Shown: positions 1-8,739, counted from the first letter of the stretch. The stretch: 64,000 nucleotides of DNA from Gracilimonas sp. (GCF_040218225.1 NZ_JAVJQO010000004.1:605327-669326), one strand, 5' to 3'. A program made the numbers and translations. Notes: a model not told the origin generated them from the letters alone.

Positions 1-146
1 TTTTGAATAACTGCTTCCAATATACGGCGGAACCGGTGCCTCGACCAAATCTAATTTCTTTCCAATAACTAATAGTAAGTAATAATAAATTATTTGTAGT
101 TTATAGTATATAAACAGTAATCAAAAATTGATAATTAAGAAGTGAA
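1..146. other. Left-edge segment without an assignable gene
   Basis: This stretch is AT-rich towards the HTH gene and probably carries its promoter. The first 60 bases are less AT-rich. They are open on the minus strand in two frames up to the window edge, so they could be the first codons of a gene running leftward out of the window. No start codon or family could be fixed, so no gene is called. Confidence 0.3.
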
Positions 147-560
147 ATGCCTAAGACTGTAGGAGATTTAACGCTGTATTCGGTGGATGATCTGCATGAG
201 CAGCTTGGAATCTCAAAGATGACGTTACGGACGTACCTCAGAGAGGGCCGGATTCGCGGTCGTAAATTGGGAGTGAGTTGGTACGTGACCGAAGAAGCCA
301 TTCGCGAGTATTTTGACGAACCTCAGGAATCATCACCACAATCAACCAAAAAGAAAAGTAAAAAGCAGTACCGATATATTGTGCAGGGGATTAACGATCT
401 TGTGAGTGAAACCGAAGAATGTGAAACTATTGACGAAGTTATATCCACCCTGAAGGAACAGGCGATTATCAGCTTATTTCAGGTTCGGATTGTGGATAAG
501 GAAACCGATGAAATCACCGAAATTATTAAAGCCAGAGAATTTTTAGAACGCCATGCTTAA
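147..560 (+). CDS. Excisionase/MerR-like helix-turn-helix DNA-binding protein
   Basis: A 137-residue protein. Residues about 9-55 fit the short winged-helix domain of the excisionase family (HTH_17): a YSVDDLHEQLGIS opening, an R-TYLREGRI recognition segment, a GRKLG wing and a W-V-TEEAI tail. A Lys/Ser-rich linker (about 62-72) joins it to an acidic C-terminal domain I do not recognise. It overlaps the next gene by 8 bases, so the two are probably co-translated. There is no integrase beside it, so a regulatory role is more likely than an excisionase role. The family call rests on the N-terminus only. Confidence 0.7.
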   Translation: MPKTVGDLTLYSVDDLHEQLGISKMTLRTYLREGRIRGRKLGVSWYVTEEAIREYFDEPQESSPQSTKKKSKKQYRYIVQGINDLVSETEECETIDEVISTLKEQAIISLFQVRIVDKETDEITEIIKAREFLERHA

Positions 561-840
561 ACTGAAAGAAACCGGATTAGAAGAATTTTCATTTGGAGAC
601 GGTCCTGATGATCAATTCTATATTTTAGTAAACAAGAAAGTAAGCCCGGAAGGTATTGACGTGGATAAACTAAGTAAAACAGATCCGCGCAAATTTGATC
701 AGGTGCTAACGGATATGGGATGTGTCTTAATGCTTAATGGAGTCGAAGTAACCGAGCTTTGCATGCGTGGAGAATTGGATAACGAAAACCTGCATGAAAG
801 CATGTACGAGTTGGCGAAGGAAGAGGGGATTATTAAATAG
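553..840 (+). CDS. Small acidic hypothetical protein
   Basis: A 95-residue acidic protein without signal peptide or membrane segment. Its start overlaps the end of the HTH gene in another frame, which points to an operon and possibly a physical partnership. It ends directly against the convergent Nudix gene with no spacer. I do not recognise a family. The pattern of short charged helices and strands suggests a small globular cytoplasmic protein. Confidence 0.6.
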   Translation: MLKLKETGLEEFSFGDGPDDQFYILVNKKVSPEGIDVDKLSKTDPRKFDQVLTDMGCVLMLNGVEVTELCMRGELDNENLHESMYELAKEEGIIK

Positions 841-1410
841 TTAATCAATCCTGAATGGCGCATTTTGCTGCCACCACTCCCATGCACGGAGCAGGCAAAT
901 AACAGTTTTTCCGTCATTAATCTCGCCAGAGTGAACCATGTTTACAGCTTCTTTGAAAGGGATGCGCTCACGGGTCACAAATTCATCATCATCAACTTTT
1001 TGAGGAACAGATTTCAGGTTCCATGCAACGTAAATGTGAATGATTTCATCGGAATAACCGATGCCCGGGTAAAAATGTCCGACATAAGCGAAATCATTCG
1101 TTGCAACACCAGCTTCTTCCTGAAGTTCACGAAGGGCAGTATTGTCTTGAGTTTCTCCGGCATCAATTTTACCGGCAGGGACTTCCCAAAAAACCTGTTT
1201 CATGGGATAGCGGAACTGTCGGATCATCATCAGATCGCCGTTTTCAAAAACCGGAACCACAGCACAGGCGCCGGGGTGTTTAATCCATTCCCTGGAGGAA
1301 GTTGAGCCATCGGGTAATTCAGCTTCATCATAAAAAACATGTAATAACTTCCCGTTAAAAATTTCCTTTGAAGTCCGGGTTTTTTCGACCAGTAATTTAT
1401 GCTCGTTCAT
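841..1410 (-). CDS. Nudix hydrolase, ADP-ribose pyrophosphatase type
   Basis: A 189-residue cytoplasmic hydrolase. The start at 1410 (MNEHKLLVEKT) is chosen over an upstream ATG at 1536, because the extension looks non-native and would run into the divergent phosphatidyltransferase gene. The Nudix box is complete: G-KIDAGE, then RELQEEAG about 11 residues later, which are the magnesium ligands. Strands before and after the box match the ADP-ribose pyrophosphatase subgroup (GDLMMIRQFRYP, WEVPAG). The family splits ADP-ribose or related nucleoside diphosphate sugars. The exact substrate cannot be read from the sequence. Confidence 0.85.
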   Translation of the reverse strand: MNEHKLLVEKTRTSKEIFNGKLLHVFYDEAELPDGSTSSREWIKHPGACAVVPVFENGDLMMIRQFRYPMKQVFWEVPAGKIDAGETQDNTALRELQEEAGVATNDFAYVGHFYPGIGYSDEIIHIYVAWNLKSVPQKVDDDEFVTRERIPFKEAVNMVHSGEINDGKTVICLLRAWEWWQQNAPFRID

Positions 1411-1474
1411 GGGTGGTTTTAGAGACTTAATGACTGTAAATTTGGACAGGTAATATCGCAAATAAAAACAAGGT

Positions 1475-2068
1475 TTGGCTGCAGCAATAAGAAATATAGA
1501 CGGTAAGAAAGTAGAAGTAACCGGACAGGTTTTCACCTGGTCTAATACAATCTCTTTTTCCAGAATACTGGTGGCCTTCCCTGTAGTATATTTGCACTAC
1601 CTGAATGATTTTCAGGTAAATACCGCTATTATTGTATTGATTCTATATGGAGTGATCTCTGATTACCTGGATGGGTTTATAGCGCGCAAAACGGATACTA
1701 TTTCAGAGCTGGGCAAGATGATAGACCCCGTAGCTGATAAATTATGTGCGCTTGTTTTGTTTGTATATACCGTTTGGATTGGCTGGATTCCTCTTTGGTT
1801 CCTGATATTTGCCATGATTCGCGACAGTATGATTATGCTGGGATCGTACTATATAAAGAAGAAATATGATAAAGTAGCTATGGCTATTATGTCGGGCAAA
1901 ATTTCTGTAAATGTATTAGCTCTTTACTGGATTGCCGTATTCTTTTTTCCCGAAGCAGGAAGCACGCATATGTTCTTAATGGCCTGCTCAGTAACATTAA
2001 TGGTTATTTCCTGGATTGATTACTTTAATCGCTACCGTCTTATTATGAGCGGAGCAGAATTCAACTAG
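1475..2068 (+). CDS. CDP-alcohol phosphatidyltransferase (PgsA-like)
   Basis: A 197-residue membrane enzyme with about five to six hydrophobic segments. The family signature D-x2-DG-x2-AR-x8-G-x3-D-x3-D is complete, with D63, D66, G67, A70, R71, G80, D84 and D88. The family joins an alcohol to CDP-diacylglycerol. Size and N-terminus fit phosphatidylglycerophosphate synthase. The start is a TTG at 1475; no in-frame ATG lies nearby and no convincing Shine-Dalgarno is seen, so it is uncertain. It is followed after 12 bases by ftsY, so the two membrane-biogenesis genes may be co-transcribed. Confidence 0.8.
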   Translation: MAAAIRNIDGKKVEVTGQVFTWSNTISFSRILVAFPVVYLHYLNDFQVNTAIIVLILYGVISDYLDGFIARKTDTISELGKMIDPVADKLCALVLFVYTVWIGWIPLWFLIFAMIRDSMIMLGSYYIKKKYDKVAMAIMSGKISVNVLALYWIAVFFFPEAGSTHMFLMACSVTLMVISWIDYFNRYRLIMSGAEFN

Positions 2069-2080
2069 TTTATTATTTAT

Positions 2081-3034
2081 ATGGGATTTCTTGAAAAATT
2101 AGGACTAAAGAAAAAAGAGACGCTTGATAAAGGTGTCGAGAAAAGCCGTGATGGTTTACTCAATAAAATTGGAAAAGCTTTTGTTGGCAAAGACAGGGTT
2201 GACGATGCTATTCTGGATGATCTTGAGGAAATCCTGATTACTTCCGATGTGGGCGTTAATACTACTATCGAAATTATAAAACGGATTGAAGCTCGCGTTG
2301 CCAAAGACAAGTATGTGACTAAAGATGAGCTACAGGTTATGCTTCGGGAAGAGATTGTAAACCTGCTGGAAGATAACGCGCCCGACAAACCCGCCGAATT
2401 CGAGGCTGAATTTCCAATCAATCCACACGTCATCTTAGTAGTTGGGGTAAATGGAGTAGGTAAAACCACAACGATTGGGAAACTTGCTCATCTCTATAAA
2501 AAAGCAGGAAAGAAAGTGATATTAGGAGCGGCCGATACCTTTCGGGCTGCAGCGGTAAATCAGCTTAAAATATGGAGTGAACGAGCGGATGTTCCTATCA
2601 TTCAACAGGGGCAGAACGCGGATCCGGCGTCGGTTGCCTATGATACGGTTGCAGCTGCAAAAGCCCGCGGCAGTGATATAGCTTTGATTGACACAGCGGG
2701 TCGGCTTCACAACAAAAAAGCTCTGATGGAAGAGTTGGCTAAAATTAAGCGCGTGATGGGGAAAGTGGTGGATGGAGCTCCTCACGAAGTGATTTTAGTT
2801 CTGGACGCCTCCACCGGACAAAATGCTATGCAGCAGGCTAAGGCTTTCACTGAAACTGTGGATATAACCGGTTTGGCACTCACAAAATTAGATGGAACTG
2901 CTAAAGGGGGGATCGTGATCGGAGTATCGCATGAACTAAGTGTTCCTGTAAAATACATCGGGCTGGGAGAGAAAATTGAAGATCTTCAGGTATTTGACCG
3001 GGCCGATTTTGTGAATGCTTTATTTGGAGAATAA
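2081..3034 (+). CDS. ftsY: Signal recognition particle receptor FtsY
   Basis: A 317-residue SRP GTPase. An N-domain helical bundle (about 1-100) is followed by the G domain with P-loop GVNGVGKTTT, the IBD segment starting at AADTFRAAA, DTAGR (G3), TKLDGTAKGG (G4) and the closing GLGEKIEDLQ-F motif. It docks SRP-ribosome complexes at the inner membrane for co-translational insertion. The long acidic A domain of enterobacterial FtsY is absent, as in many other phyla. The assignment is firm. Confidence 0.97.
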   Translation: MGFLEKLGLKKKETLDKGVEKSRDGLLNKIGKAFVGKDRVDDAILDDLEEILITSDVGVNTTIEIIKRIEARVAKDKYVTKDELQVMLREEIVNLLEDNAPDKPAEFEAEFPINPHVILVVGVNGVGKTTTIGKLAHLYKKAGKKVILGAADTFRAAAVNQLKIWSERADVPIIQQGQNADPASVAYDTVAAAKARGSDIALIDTAGRLHNKKALMEELAKIKRVMGKVVDGAPHEVILVLDASTGQNAMQQAKAFTETVDITGLALTKLDGTAKGGIVIGVSHELSVPVKYIGLGEKIEDLQVFDRADFVNALFGE

Positions 3035-3037
3035 AAA

Positions 3038-3064
3038 AGCCCGGAAGGCTTGGAACCCCGGGCT
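3038..3064 (-). terminator. Rho-independent terminator read from the minus strand
   Basis: A GC-rich stem (GCCCGG at 3039-3044 pairing with CCGGGC at 3058-3063, plus A3038-T3064) is flanked on its left by an A-run. Read on the minus strand this is a stem followed by a T-run, the layout of an intrinsic terminator. On the plus strand no T-run follows directly. It therefore fits best as the end of a leftward transcript starting around 3223, and it supports the small gene at 3083-3223. Confidence 0.65.
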
Positions 3065-3082
3065 GAAGTAGAGTTAATTTTT

Positions 3083-3223
3083 TTACCCACCAATTGGGGT
3101 GCCTCCTGTTTTCCCTCCGTCATCATCATCGTCATTATCTGTTTTGTCATCTCCATCCGGAGCTTTATATGTAATGTTAAGCTTCAACGTATCTTTCATT
3201 CTTTTCAATTTGTTCTTGTTCAT
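3083..3223 (-). CDS. Small acidic peptide ending in Gly-Gly, divergent from the CHAT gene
   Basis: A 46-codon frame found by reading the minus strand. The N-terminus is basic (MNKNKLKRMK), then comes KLNITYKAPDG, then an Asp-rich stretch with five consecutive Asp, and a Gly/Thr-rich tail ending TPIGG. It has no signal peptide and no Cys. Support: a minus-strand terminator sits just past its stop, and it starts 48 bases from the divergent CHAT gene, a short shared regulatory region. No clear Shine-Dalgarno is visible, so the start is uncertain. The basic leader plus low-complexity tail recalls Bacteroidota modified-peptide precursors or a protease substrate. That is inference only. Confidence 0.55.
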   Translation of the reverse strand: MNKNKLKRMKDTLKLNITYKAPDGDDKTDNDDDDDGGKTGGTPIGG

Positions 3224-3261
3224 CGAAAAAAAACAATATATTGCCATTAATTGCAATAACA

Positions 3262-3265
3262 GAGG
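3262..3265 (+). promoter_or_regulatory. Ribosome binding site fixing the CHAT start
   Basis: GAGG lies immediately before an ATG at 3266 but exactly 6 bases before the in-frame ATG at 3272. Normal spacing favours 3272, which also gives a clean signal peptide (MKTFCTTALLIFAG). Confidence 0.65.
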
Positions 3266-3271
3266 ATGTTC

Positions 3272-6196
3272 ATGAAGACGTTTTGTACGACTGCTTTATT
3301 GATTTTTGCAGGCTTTCTTTCCGGTTTAAAGGCGCAAAATGTGTCTTCTGATTCGTTGTATAATCTGGCACATGATTTATACCGTCAGGGGGAGTACGGA
3401 CAGGCAGCGGACATATTTAAAGAGGCGGCGGAAAGCTATCTGGCGATGGGTGATTCAGTGGAGTGGGCAGGTGCAATTTTAAGGCAGGGAGACGCTTTAT
3501 TGAATCAGGGAGAAGTACGGAAAGGAGAAGAGTTATTTCTTTTTGTACATACTAATGAGCCCCAAAATGCGGAAGCTTCATTAAAAGCCAATCTATATAA
3601 AAACCTGGGAAGGGTGTACCGGGAGTTAGAGCAATATGAAAAATCAACTCACTATTACAGGAAAAGTATAGAATTTGCCGCGACTACCGGAGACTCCGTA
3701 CTTATTGGGCAATTAACCAATAATATTTCATACCCTTATTTATACTCTGGAGATTATGAACGCGCCTTTTCCAATCAGAAAAAAGCTAAAGAAATTTATG
3801 AATCACTCGGGGAAGACTATCGCCTTTCCTTTGTCTTGAATGGAATGTTTTTGACGCTCAGGGATTTAGGGCTTTATGCACAGGCGAACCAATATATACG
3901 GCAGAGCATGTCGCTGAGAGAAGATATTGGAAACCCCAACCTCCTGGATGTAGCCTATCACAATATGGCAGCTAGCCACAATGACCTGGGCAGACCCGAT
4001 AGTGCTATTATTTATTATGGCAAATCGCTGGAACTATCTCGTATGCTGGAAAACCCATACGATATTACGCAGACGCTCATTAATATTGGGATGTTGTATG
4101 AGCGTTCCGGAGATTACGACAATGCCTTGTCTTATTATAACGAAGCACTCGAAACCAATTATCAAACCGAGCGCCCGGTTTCTATTGCCAATAATCTGAA
4201 ACGACTTGCTGAAGTTGCAGTTCAAAACGATGATTTTAGCAACGCCGAAAACTTTTACAGCGAAGCATTGACCTGGATGAAAAAGGCGGATGCTCCTCAG
4301 GAATTAGCGGGCCTTTATCTGGATATTGCGGAGCTGAAATTAGACCAAGAGGAGTTTGAGGATGCCAGAAAATATGTAGCAGAGGCAAAAAACACCTTTG
4401 AAGAAAGTTATATGCCCTTGGCATATCAGGCGCATAATGTGCTTGGGGAAATCTATAATGCAGAGGGCAAACTCAGAGAGAGCTTGGGGGAATACCGCCG
4501 GGTATACAATTTATATTCTAATCAGGGAATCGTTTCAAAAATAAAGCCGGCTATGAACCTGGCAAGAGCCTATAGCAGGGTCGGGTCAGACAGTGCCTTT
4601 GTTTTAGCCAGTGAATCATTCACTCTTATTGATTCTATTCGCACCAATGTATCAGGCCTAACTTTCAGAGCTGGGTTTTTCCGTGATTACGCCGGGTTTT
4701 ATAATGAAGTGGCATCCTGGTATATCACCCAGAAAAATAACCCGGTGAAGGCTTTTGAACTGGTTGAGGCAGCAAAAGCACGGGTATTAATGGATGAGTT
4801 AGCTGAAGCCCGTGAAAAAGTATACGAAACGCTGGATGAAGCAACACTCATCAGAAAACAACAGAAAGCCAAGCAAATAGACCGGCTTTATACCCAACTT
4901 GAACAGGCTGATTCTAAACAGGAAGCAACGTCGATCAGGAGAGAGCTCAAGGACCTTGAATTTGAATACCAATCCTTTCTGAATGAACTTCATGAAAATA
5001 GCCGGGAGTTAAAAAGCTTTGATTACCCAAAGCCAGTTACACTCAACGAAGTGCAAGACTGGTTGAATGAAGAAACGGCTGTTATAGAATATGCCTTTAC
5101 AAGTTCAGGGATGATCAGAATTGTGACCACGCATGATGATATTTCAGCCACATATACAGACTCGGTACAATCATTGAATGCCCGAACCTTTTTCACCGAG
5201 ACCGTCAGGGGATTCCGCGAATCCATAACGGGTGAAAAAGAAAAGGGTGTTATCTTTGAACAAGGATCTAACTTGTATGATTTTTTGATTCCTTCAATTG
5301 AAGAAATGGGTGGCACTAGAATTTCTAATCTGGTGGTTATTCCCGATGGACCTTTGAGCTTTCTGCCCTTTGAAGCCTTAAGCAGGAACTCCCGCTTTTT
5401 GATTGAGGACTTTCATGTTAAATATTTGCCTTCTGCATCCATTTATTCTTTTATACAAGCTCCTCATAGAGATTCGGAGTTTGATTTATTGGCTTTGGCG
5501 GGGTCCGGTTTTGAAAGCGAACAAAGTAGTGCTTATCCAGCCCGTTCACAGGCTTCTTTTGCCTCTCTTCCTTCTACTTTACTGGAAGTGGATTCTATTT
5601 CCGTGAATTTCAGCAAAGTCAAAATTCTAAAGAACGATGATGTGACCGAGGCTACGCTGAAGTCTCATGATTTAAGCTCGTATCGTTTTCTTCATTTCGC
5701 CACACATGCCAATGTTGATGAAAGCAACCCATTCCGAAGCGGTCTTATACTTTCGAAGAAAACAGATGTCGAATCCCTTTTTGGGGAAGATGGGCACTTG
5801 AACAGCCGAGAAATTTCAAACCTGAAATTGAATGCCGACCTGGTCACTCTTAGCGCCTGCAACACAGGTATGGGGAAGCAGGTAACCGGAGAAGGTTTGA
5901 TTGGTTTACAGCGTTCTTTTCTCTCAGCAGGTGCTTCTTCGGTGATGGTAAGTCTTTGGTCAGTTTTTGACCGAAGTACGTCGGTGTTTATGTCTAACTT
6001 TTACCGCAGCATGCTGTCTCATCAGCGGGAAGATTATGGAATGTGGAACCAAACCCTGAACTGGTTTGGAATGTATGAGCACCCCATGATTGATTATAAA
6101 GCCAAAGCTATTCGTGATGCCAAGCTGGCGATGATCGATCACCCTTATTATAACCACCCGGTGTACTGGGCTCCGTTCATTCTGATAGGTAAATAA
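3272..6196 (+). CDS. Exported TPR-CHAT domain protein (caspase-like)
   Basis: A 974-residue protein with an N-terminal signal peptide ending near AQN. About eight tetratricopeptide repeats span roughly residues 30-400 (for example the NLGRVYRELEQYEKSTHYYRKS type). A coiled-coil linker follows at about 500-570, then a C-terminal CHAT domain. The CHAT dyad is present: His812 in HFATHA and Cys863 in LSACNTGMG, 51 residues apart, and the domain closes with the usual P-YWAPFILIG. CHAT proteins are clan CD cysteine peptidases related to caspases. With a signal peptide this one acts outside the cytoplasm, or its lumenal side is in the periplasm. The substrate is unknown; the small divergent gene is a candidate partner. 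Confidence 0.93.
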   Translation: MKTFCTTALLIFAGFLSGLKAQNVSSDSLYNLAHDLYRQGEYGQAADIFKEAAESYLAMGDSVEWAGAILRQGDALLNQGEVRKGEELFLFVHTNEPQNAEASLKANLYKNLGRVYRELEQYEKSTHYYRKSIEFAATTGDSVLIGQLTNNISYPYLYSGDYERAFSNQKKAKEIYESLGEDYRLSFVLNGMFLTLRDLGLYAQANQYIRQSMSLREDIGNPNLLDVAYHNMAASHNDLGRPDSAIIYYGKSLELSRMLENPYDITQTLINIGMLYERSGDYDNALSYYNEALETNYQTERPVSIANNLKRLAEVAVQNDDFSNAENFYSEALTWMKKADAPQELAGLYLDIAELKLDQEEFEDARKYVAEAKNTFEESYMPLAYQAHNVLGEIYNAEGKLRESLGEYRRVYNLYSNQGIVSKIKPAMNLARAYSRVGSDSAFVLASESFTLIDSIRTNVSGLTFRAGFFRDYAGFYNEVASWYITQKNNPVKAFELVEAAKARVLMDELAEAREKVYETLDEATLIRKQQKAKQIDRLYTQLEQADSKQEATSIRRELKDLEFEYQSFLNELHENSRELKSFDYPKPVTLNEVQDWLNEETAVIEYAFTSSGMIRIVTTHDDISATYTDSVQSLNARTFFTETVRGFRESITGEKEKGVIFEQGSNLYDFLIPSIEEMGGTRISNLVVIPDGPLSFLPFEALSRNSRFLIEDFHVKYLPSASIYSFIQAPHRDSEFDLLALAGSGFESEQSSAYPARSQASFASLPSTLLEVDSISVNFSKVKILKNDDVTEATLKSHDLSSYRFLHFATHANVDESNPFRSGLILSKKTDVESLFGEDGHLNSREISNLKLNADLVTLSACNTGMGKQVTGEGLIGLQRSFLSAGASSVMVSLWSVFDRSTSVFMSNFYRSMLSHQREDYGMWNQTLNWFGMYEHPMIDYKAKAIRDAKLAMIDHPYYNHPVYWAPFILIGK

Positions 6197-6232
6197 AAAA
6201 CGCTCCGCACGCTCTGCGTCGGAGCGTTTTTT
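6195..6232. terminator. Bidirectional intrinsic terminator
   Basis: A 13-base perfect inverted repeat (A-run plus CGCTCCG at 6195-6207 against CGGAGCG plus T-run at 6220-6232) sits just after the CHAT stop. It has T-runs on both strands and so can end transcription from both sides. A partial second copy of the same hairpin core lies at about 6291-6313. Confidence 0.85.
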
Positions 6233-6350
6233 AAAACCCGATATCTAACTCTGAACAAAGAGGGCTCAAGTTAGAAGTTCTCTTACCTTGCTCCGATCGC
6301 TCTGCGTCGGGGCAGAAGAGATCAAAGTTTGGCGTTGGATGTTCTTTGTT

Positions 6351-7982
6351 CTACCGAGGATCAACCTGTGTCTTTTCGATGAACTCCTGATTATCTACTT
6401 GAGGGCGTTCAGGGGAATTGGCTAATAATGCTGTTAGGTTATACACTAAATGGGTTCTCTTCAGATAAGGCTCAAAGGTTATTTTTTCGATGTGATCCTG
6501 CGGGCGGTGATAATCTTCGTGCGTTCCATTAAAGAAAAACACAAAAGGCACACCAAGTCGCCCAAAGTTCCAGTGGTCACTTCTTCGGTAAAACTGGTTT
6601 GGATCTTCAAGGTCGTTATATCGATCGCTGAGAACTAAGTTTGGTCCCATTACATTGGCCATTTTAGTAAGGCTGTCCATCTGAGAGGAAATAATTTTTC
6701 CACCAATGATATAAACATAGCTGCTGTCTGCACCCTGATGTTCAGGATCTACGCGACCAATCATGTCGATGTTAATATTAGCTACCGTATTATCAATGGA
6801 AAAAATGGGGTGGTCTGAATAATAACGAGAACCCAGAAGTCCCTTTTCCTCTCCTGAAACACTTAAAAATAAGACACTCCTTTTTGGTCCAACACCGGCA
6901 GCTTTTGCTTCAGCCATGGCTTGCGCAGTATGCAGGGTTGCTACGGTTCCACTTCCATCGTCATCGGCACCATTGTAAATGTTGTCGCCGGTTGAGTCTG
7001 GCTGGCCAACTCCAACATGATCATAATGTGCACTTAGAACCACAATTTCATCTTTAAGCTCTGGGTCGCTGCCTTCCAGTAAGGCCACTACGTTTTTGGT
7101 GTGAACCGTATTCTGATTAACAACTGGATGATGATGCAGGGTTTGTCCATCTAATAATTTTGCCTGGAAGGATGCAGGCTCTGCTAAAATTTTGCTTTGG
7201 GTTTCAGCTAAAGCTTCCAGGCTTTTTAATCCCAGCATCTGAGCGCCTAATTCTGGGTGGACTCGATTAAATGCTGGTGATGTGCTTCCGTCATCTTCCT
7301 GTAAATATTTGAGGTTTAATCCCTGTCCGCGCCCAAAATAGTTTTGGCGGGTTTTGGATTCCTGAATGTAGTCTGTAGTGTCAGTTCCAACAACCAGAAT
7401 AGTACCAATAGCGCCGCCAGAAGTTAATGCTCTTTGCAAATACTGCATATTGGTACTGGACTGATTATATAGTACAAAAAGCCACTTTCCTGAAAGGTCT
7501 TCCGGGTAATGATTGATGCCTTCAGCTTCGTTGAACATTCCGGCTCCAGCAAAAACAATGGGGCCATTTACGCTATCACTTCCGGCAAAAAGGGTAACAA
7601 AATTCCCTATTTGCTGAGTGTTATGAATAGAGTTGTCAACAACTTCGTCACCCTTTGTTAGTCGATAGGTGATTTGATCAACGGCGGGTTGGGTAAGTTC
7701 GTAATGCTGGAAATAAGAATTATCATCACCAACAGGTTTTAAGCCGATTTCAGCATATCGTTTGGACAAATATCGTGCAGCTTTTTCCTCGCCAATGGTT
7801 CCGGTTTCTCGTCCCTGGAGGGAGTCATGTGCTAGCACAGCTAAGTCGCTATAGAGCCTGTCCTTGGTAATTTCATTAGAAAACGAATAGATGGTTGGAG
7901 GAGGAGTTTCAGGCCCTGTTTTGAAGATGCTGCAAGCAGAAAAAGTGAGGGCTAGTAAAAAGAGAAGTGCTTTATTGGTCAT
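6351..7982 (-). CDS. M28 family metallopeptidase, lipoprotein
   Basis: A 543-residue protein. The start at 7982 (MTNKALLFLLALTFSAC) gives a lipoprotein signal with Cys17; an upstream ATG at 8018 would overlap scpA. A protease-associated-like insert (about 100-270) precedes the M28 catalytic domain. Zinc ligands and catalytic residues are visible in LSAHYDHVG, NGADDDGSG, SGEEKGLLGS, NIDMIGR and the late DHWNFGRLGVPFVFFF segment. The family cleaves N-terminal amino acids from peptides at the cell surface or in the periplasm. It follows scpA by 13 bases on the same strand, probably by read-through rather than function. Confidence 0.9.
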   Translation of the reverse strand: MTNKALLFLLALTFSACSIFKTGPETPPPTIYSFSNEITKDRLYSDLAVLAHDSLQGRETGTIGEEKAARYLSKRYAEIGLKPVGDDNSYFQHYELTQPAVDQITYRLTKGDEVVDNSIHNTQQIGNFVTLFAGSDSVNGPIVFAGAGMFNEAEGINHYPEDLSGKWLFVLYNQSSTNMQYLQRALTSGGAIGTILVVGTDTTDYIQESKTRQNYFGRGQGLNLKYLQEDDGSTSPAFNRVHPELGAQMLGLKSLEALAETQSKILAEPASFQAKLLDGQTLHHHPVVNQNTVHTKNVVALLEGSDPELKDEIVVLSAHYDHVGVGQPDSTGDNIYNGADDDGSGTVATLHTAQAMAEAKAAGVGPKRSVLFLSVSGEEKGLLGSRYYSDHPIFSIDNTVANINIDMIGRVDPEHQGADSSYVYIIGGKIISSQMDSLTKMANVMGPNLVLSDRYNDLEDPNQFYRRSDHWNFGRLGVPFVFFFNGTHEDYHRPQDHIEKITFEPYLKRTHLVYNLTALLANSPERPQVDNQEFIEKTQVDPR

Positions 7983-7995
7983 TGAAGTATTTAGG

Positions 7996-8739
7996 TTAGT
8001 TAGCGCCAATGATTTCATCCACCGGCTTAAGGTCTATGTAAAATTTGGTTGGGTCTTCTTCGAGAAACAAGTTGATTTGTTGCTCTTTAATCATCTCTAA
8101 AACAGCAAGAAAAGTAACGACCACATAAATTTTGTTTTTCAGGGATGAGCAGACTTCCATAAAGGTTTGCCGGCCGTGTTCCTGCAAGCGATTAAGTACA
8201 AATTCTGCCTGCTCTTCAACAGTTGTACTTACTTTTTCTACATGGTGTACAATGTTTTTGCGTTCAATATCCTGCAGTACTTTTTTGAAGGCGGCAATCA
8301 GGTCAAACATAGTCACATCCTGCAGGGCTTCACCGGTAGCTTGCTGTTCTACATCATCTGCTTCAGGATAACCCCGCATGTATTGCTTTCGGACTTCTTC
8401 GTCCATATCGGCCATTTTTTCCGACATTTCCTTATACCGTTTGTATTCCAGAAGTCGCTGCACAAGCTCATAACGGGGATCTGATTCATCCATCTCCTCA
8501 TCATCAGCATCTTCCCGTGGGAGCATCATTTTGGCTTTGATCGACATTAACATACTGGCCATCAAAATAAACTCACTGGCTACATCCAAATCCAGTTCTT
8601 CGAGCATATGGATGTAATCCAGAAATTGTTTGGTGATGTAAGAAATGGGGATGTTATAAATATCCAGCTCGTCTTTTTTTATAAAGAAGAGAAGCAGGTC
8701 AAGCGGGCCTTCAAAATTATTTAGCTGTACGCGATACAT
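7996..8739 (-). CDS. scpA: Segregation and condensation protein A
   Basis: A 247-residue kleisin. The N-terminus carries the conserved FEGPLDLLLFFIKKDELDIYNIPI motif region (residues 9-32), which binds the SMC neck. An acidic linker follows (about 95-105), and the C-terminal winged helix (about 170-240) binds the other SMC head. ScpA with SMC and ScpB forms the bacterial condensin. No scpB is seen beside it. The length is typical. The divergent sigma factor gene starts about 100 bases away. Confidence 0.95.
   Translation of the reverse strand: MYRVQLNNFEGPLDLLLFFIKKDELDIYNIPISYITKQFLDYIHMLEELDLDVASEFILMASMLMSIKAKMMLPREDADDEEMDESDPRYELVQRLLEYKRYKEMSEKMADMDEEVRKQYMRGYPEADDVEQQATGEALQDVTMFDLIAAFKKVLQDIERKNIVHHVEKVSTTVEEQAEFVLNRLQEHGRQTFMEVCSSLKNKIYVVVTFLAVLEMIKEQQINLFLEEDPTKFYIDLKPVDEIIGAN

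Noticed and set aside
1..60. Possible tRNA or attachment site at the left edge
   Set aside because: GGTTCCG-like bases were noted on the minus strand, but no cloverleaf or CCA end could be drawn.
147..560. Excisionase indicating a prophage at the left edge
   Set aside because: No integrase, phage gene or att repeat is visible; this HTH fold is widespread in ordinary regulators.
865..1305. 146-codon plus-strand frame
   Set aside because: It lies fully inside the Nudix gene on the other strand, and its translation has no family-like pattern.
2077..2469. Ser/Thr-rich 130-codon minus-strand frame
   Set aside because: Antisense shadow of ftsY; composition is that of a reverse reading of a GTPase gene.
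3050..3250. 66-codon plus-strand frame between ftsY and the CHAT gene
   Set aside because: The translation is a random-looking hydrophobic shadow. The opposite strand has the better-supported small gene with its own terminator.
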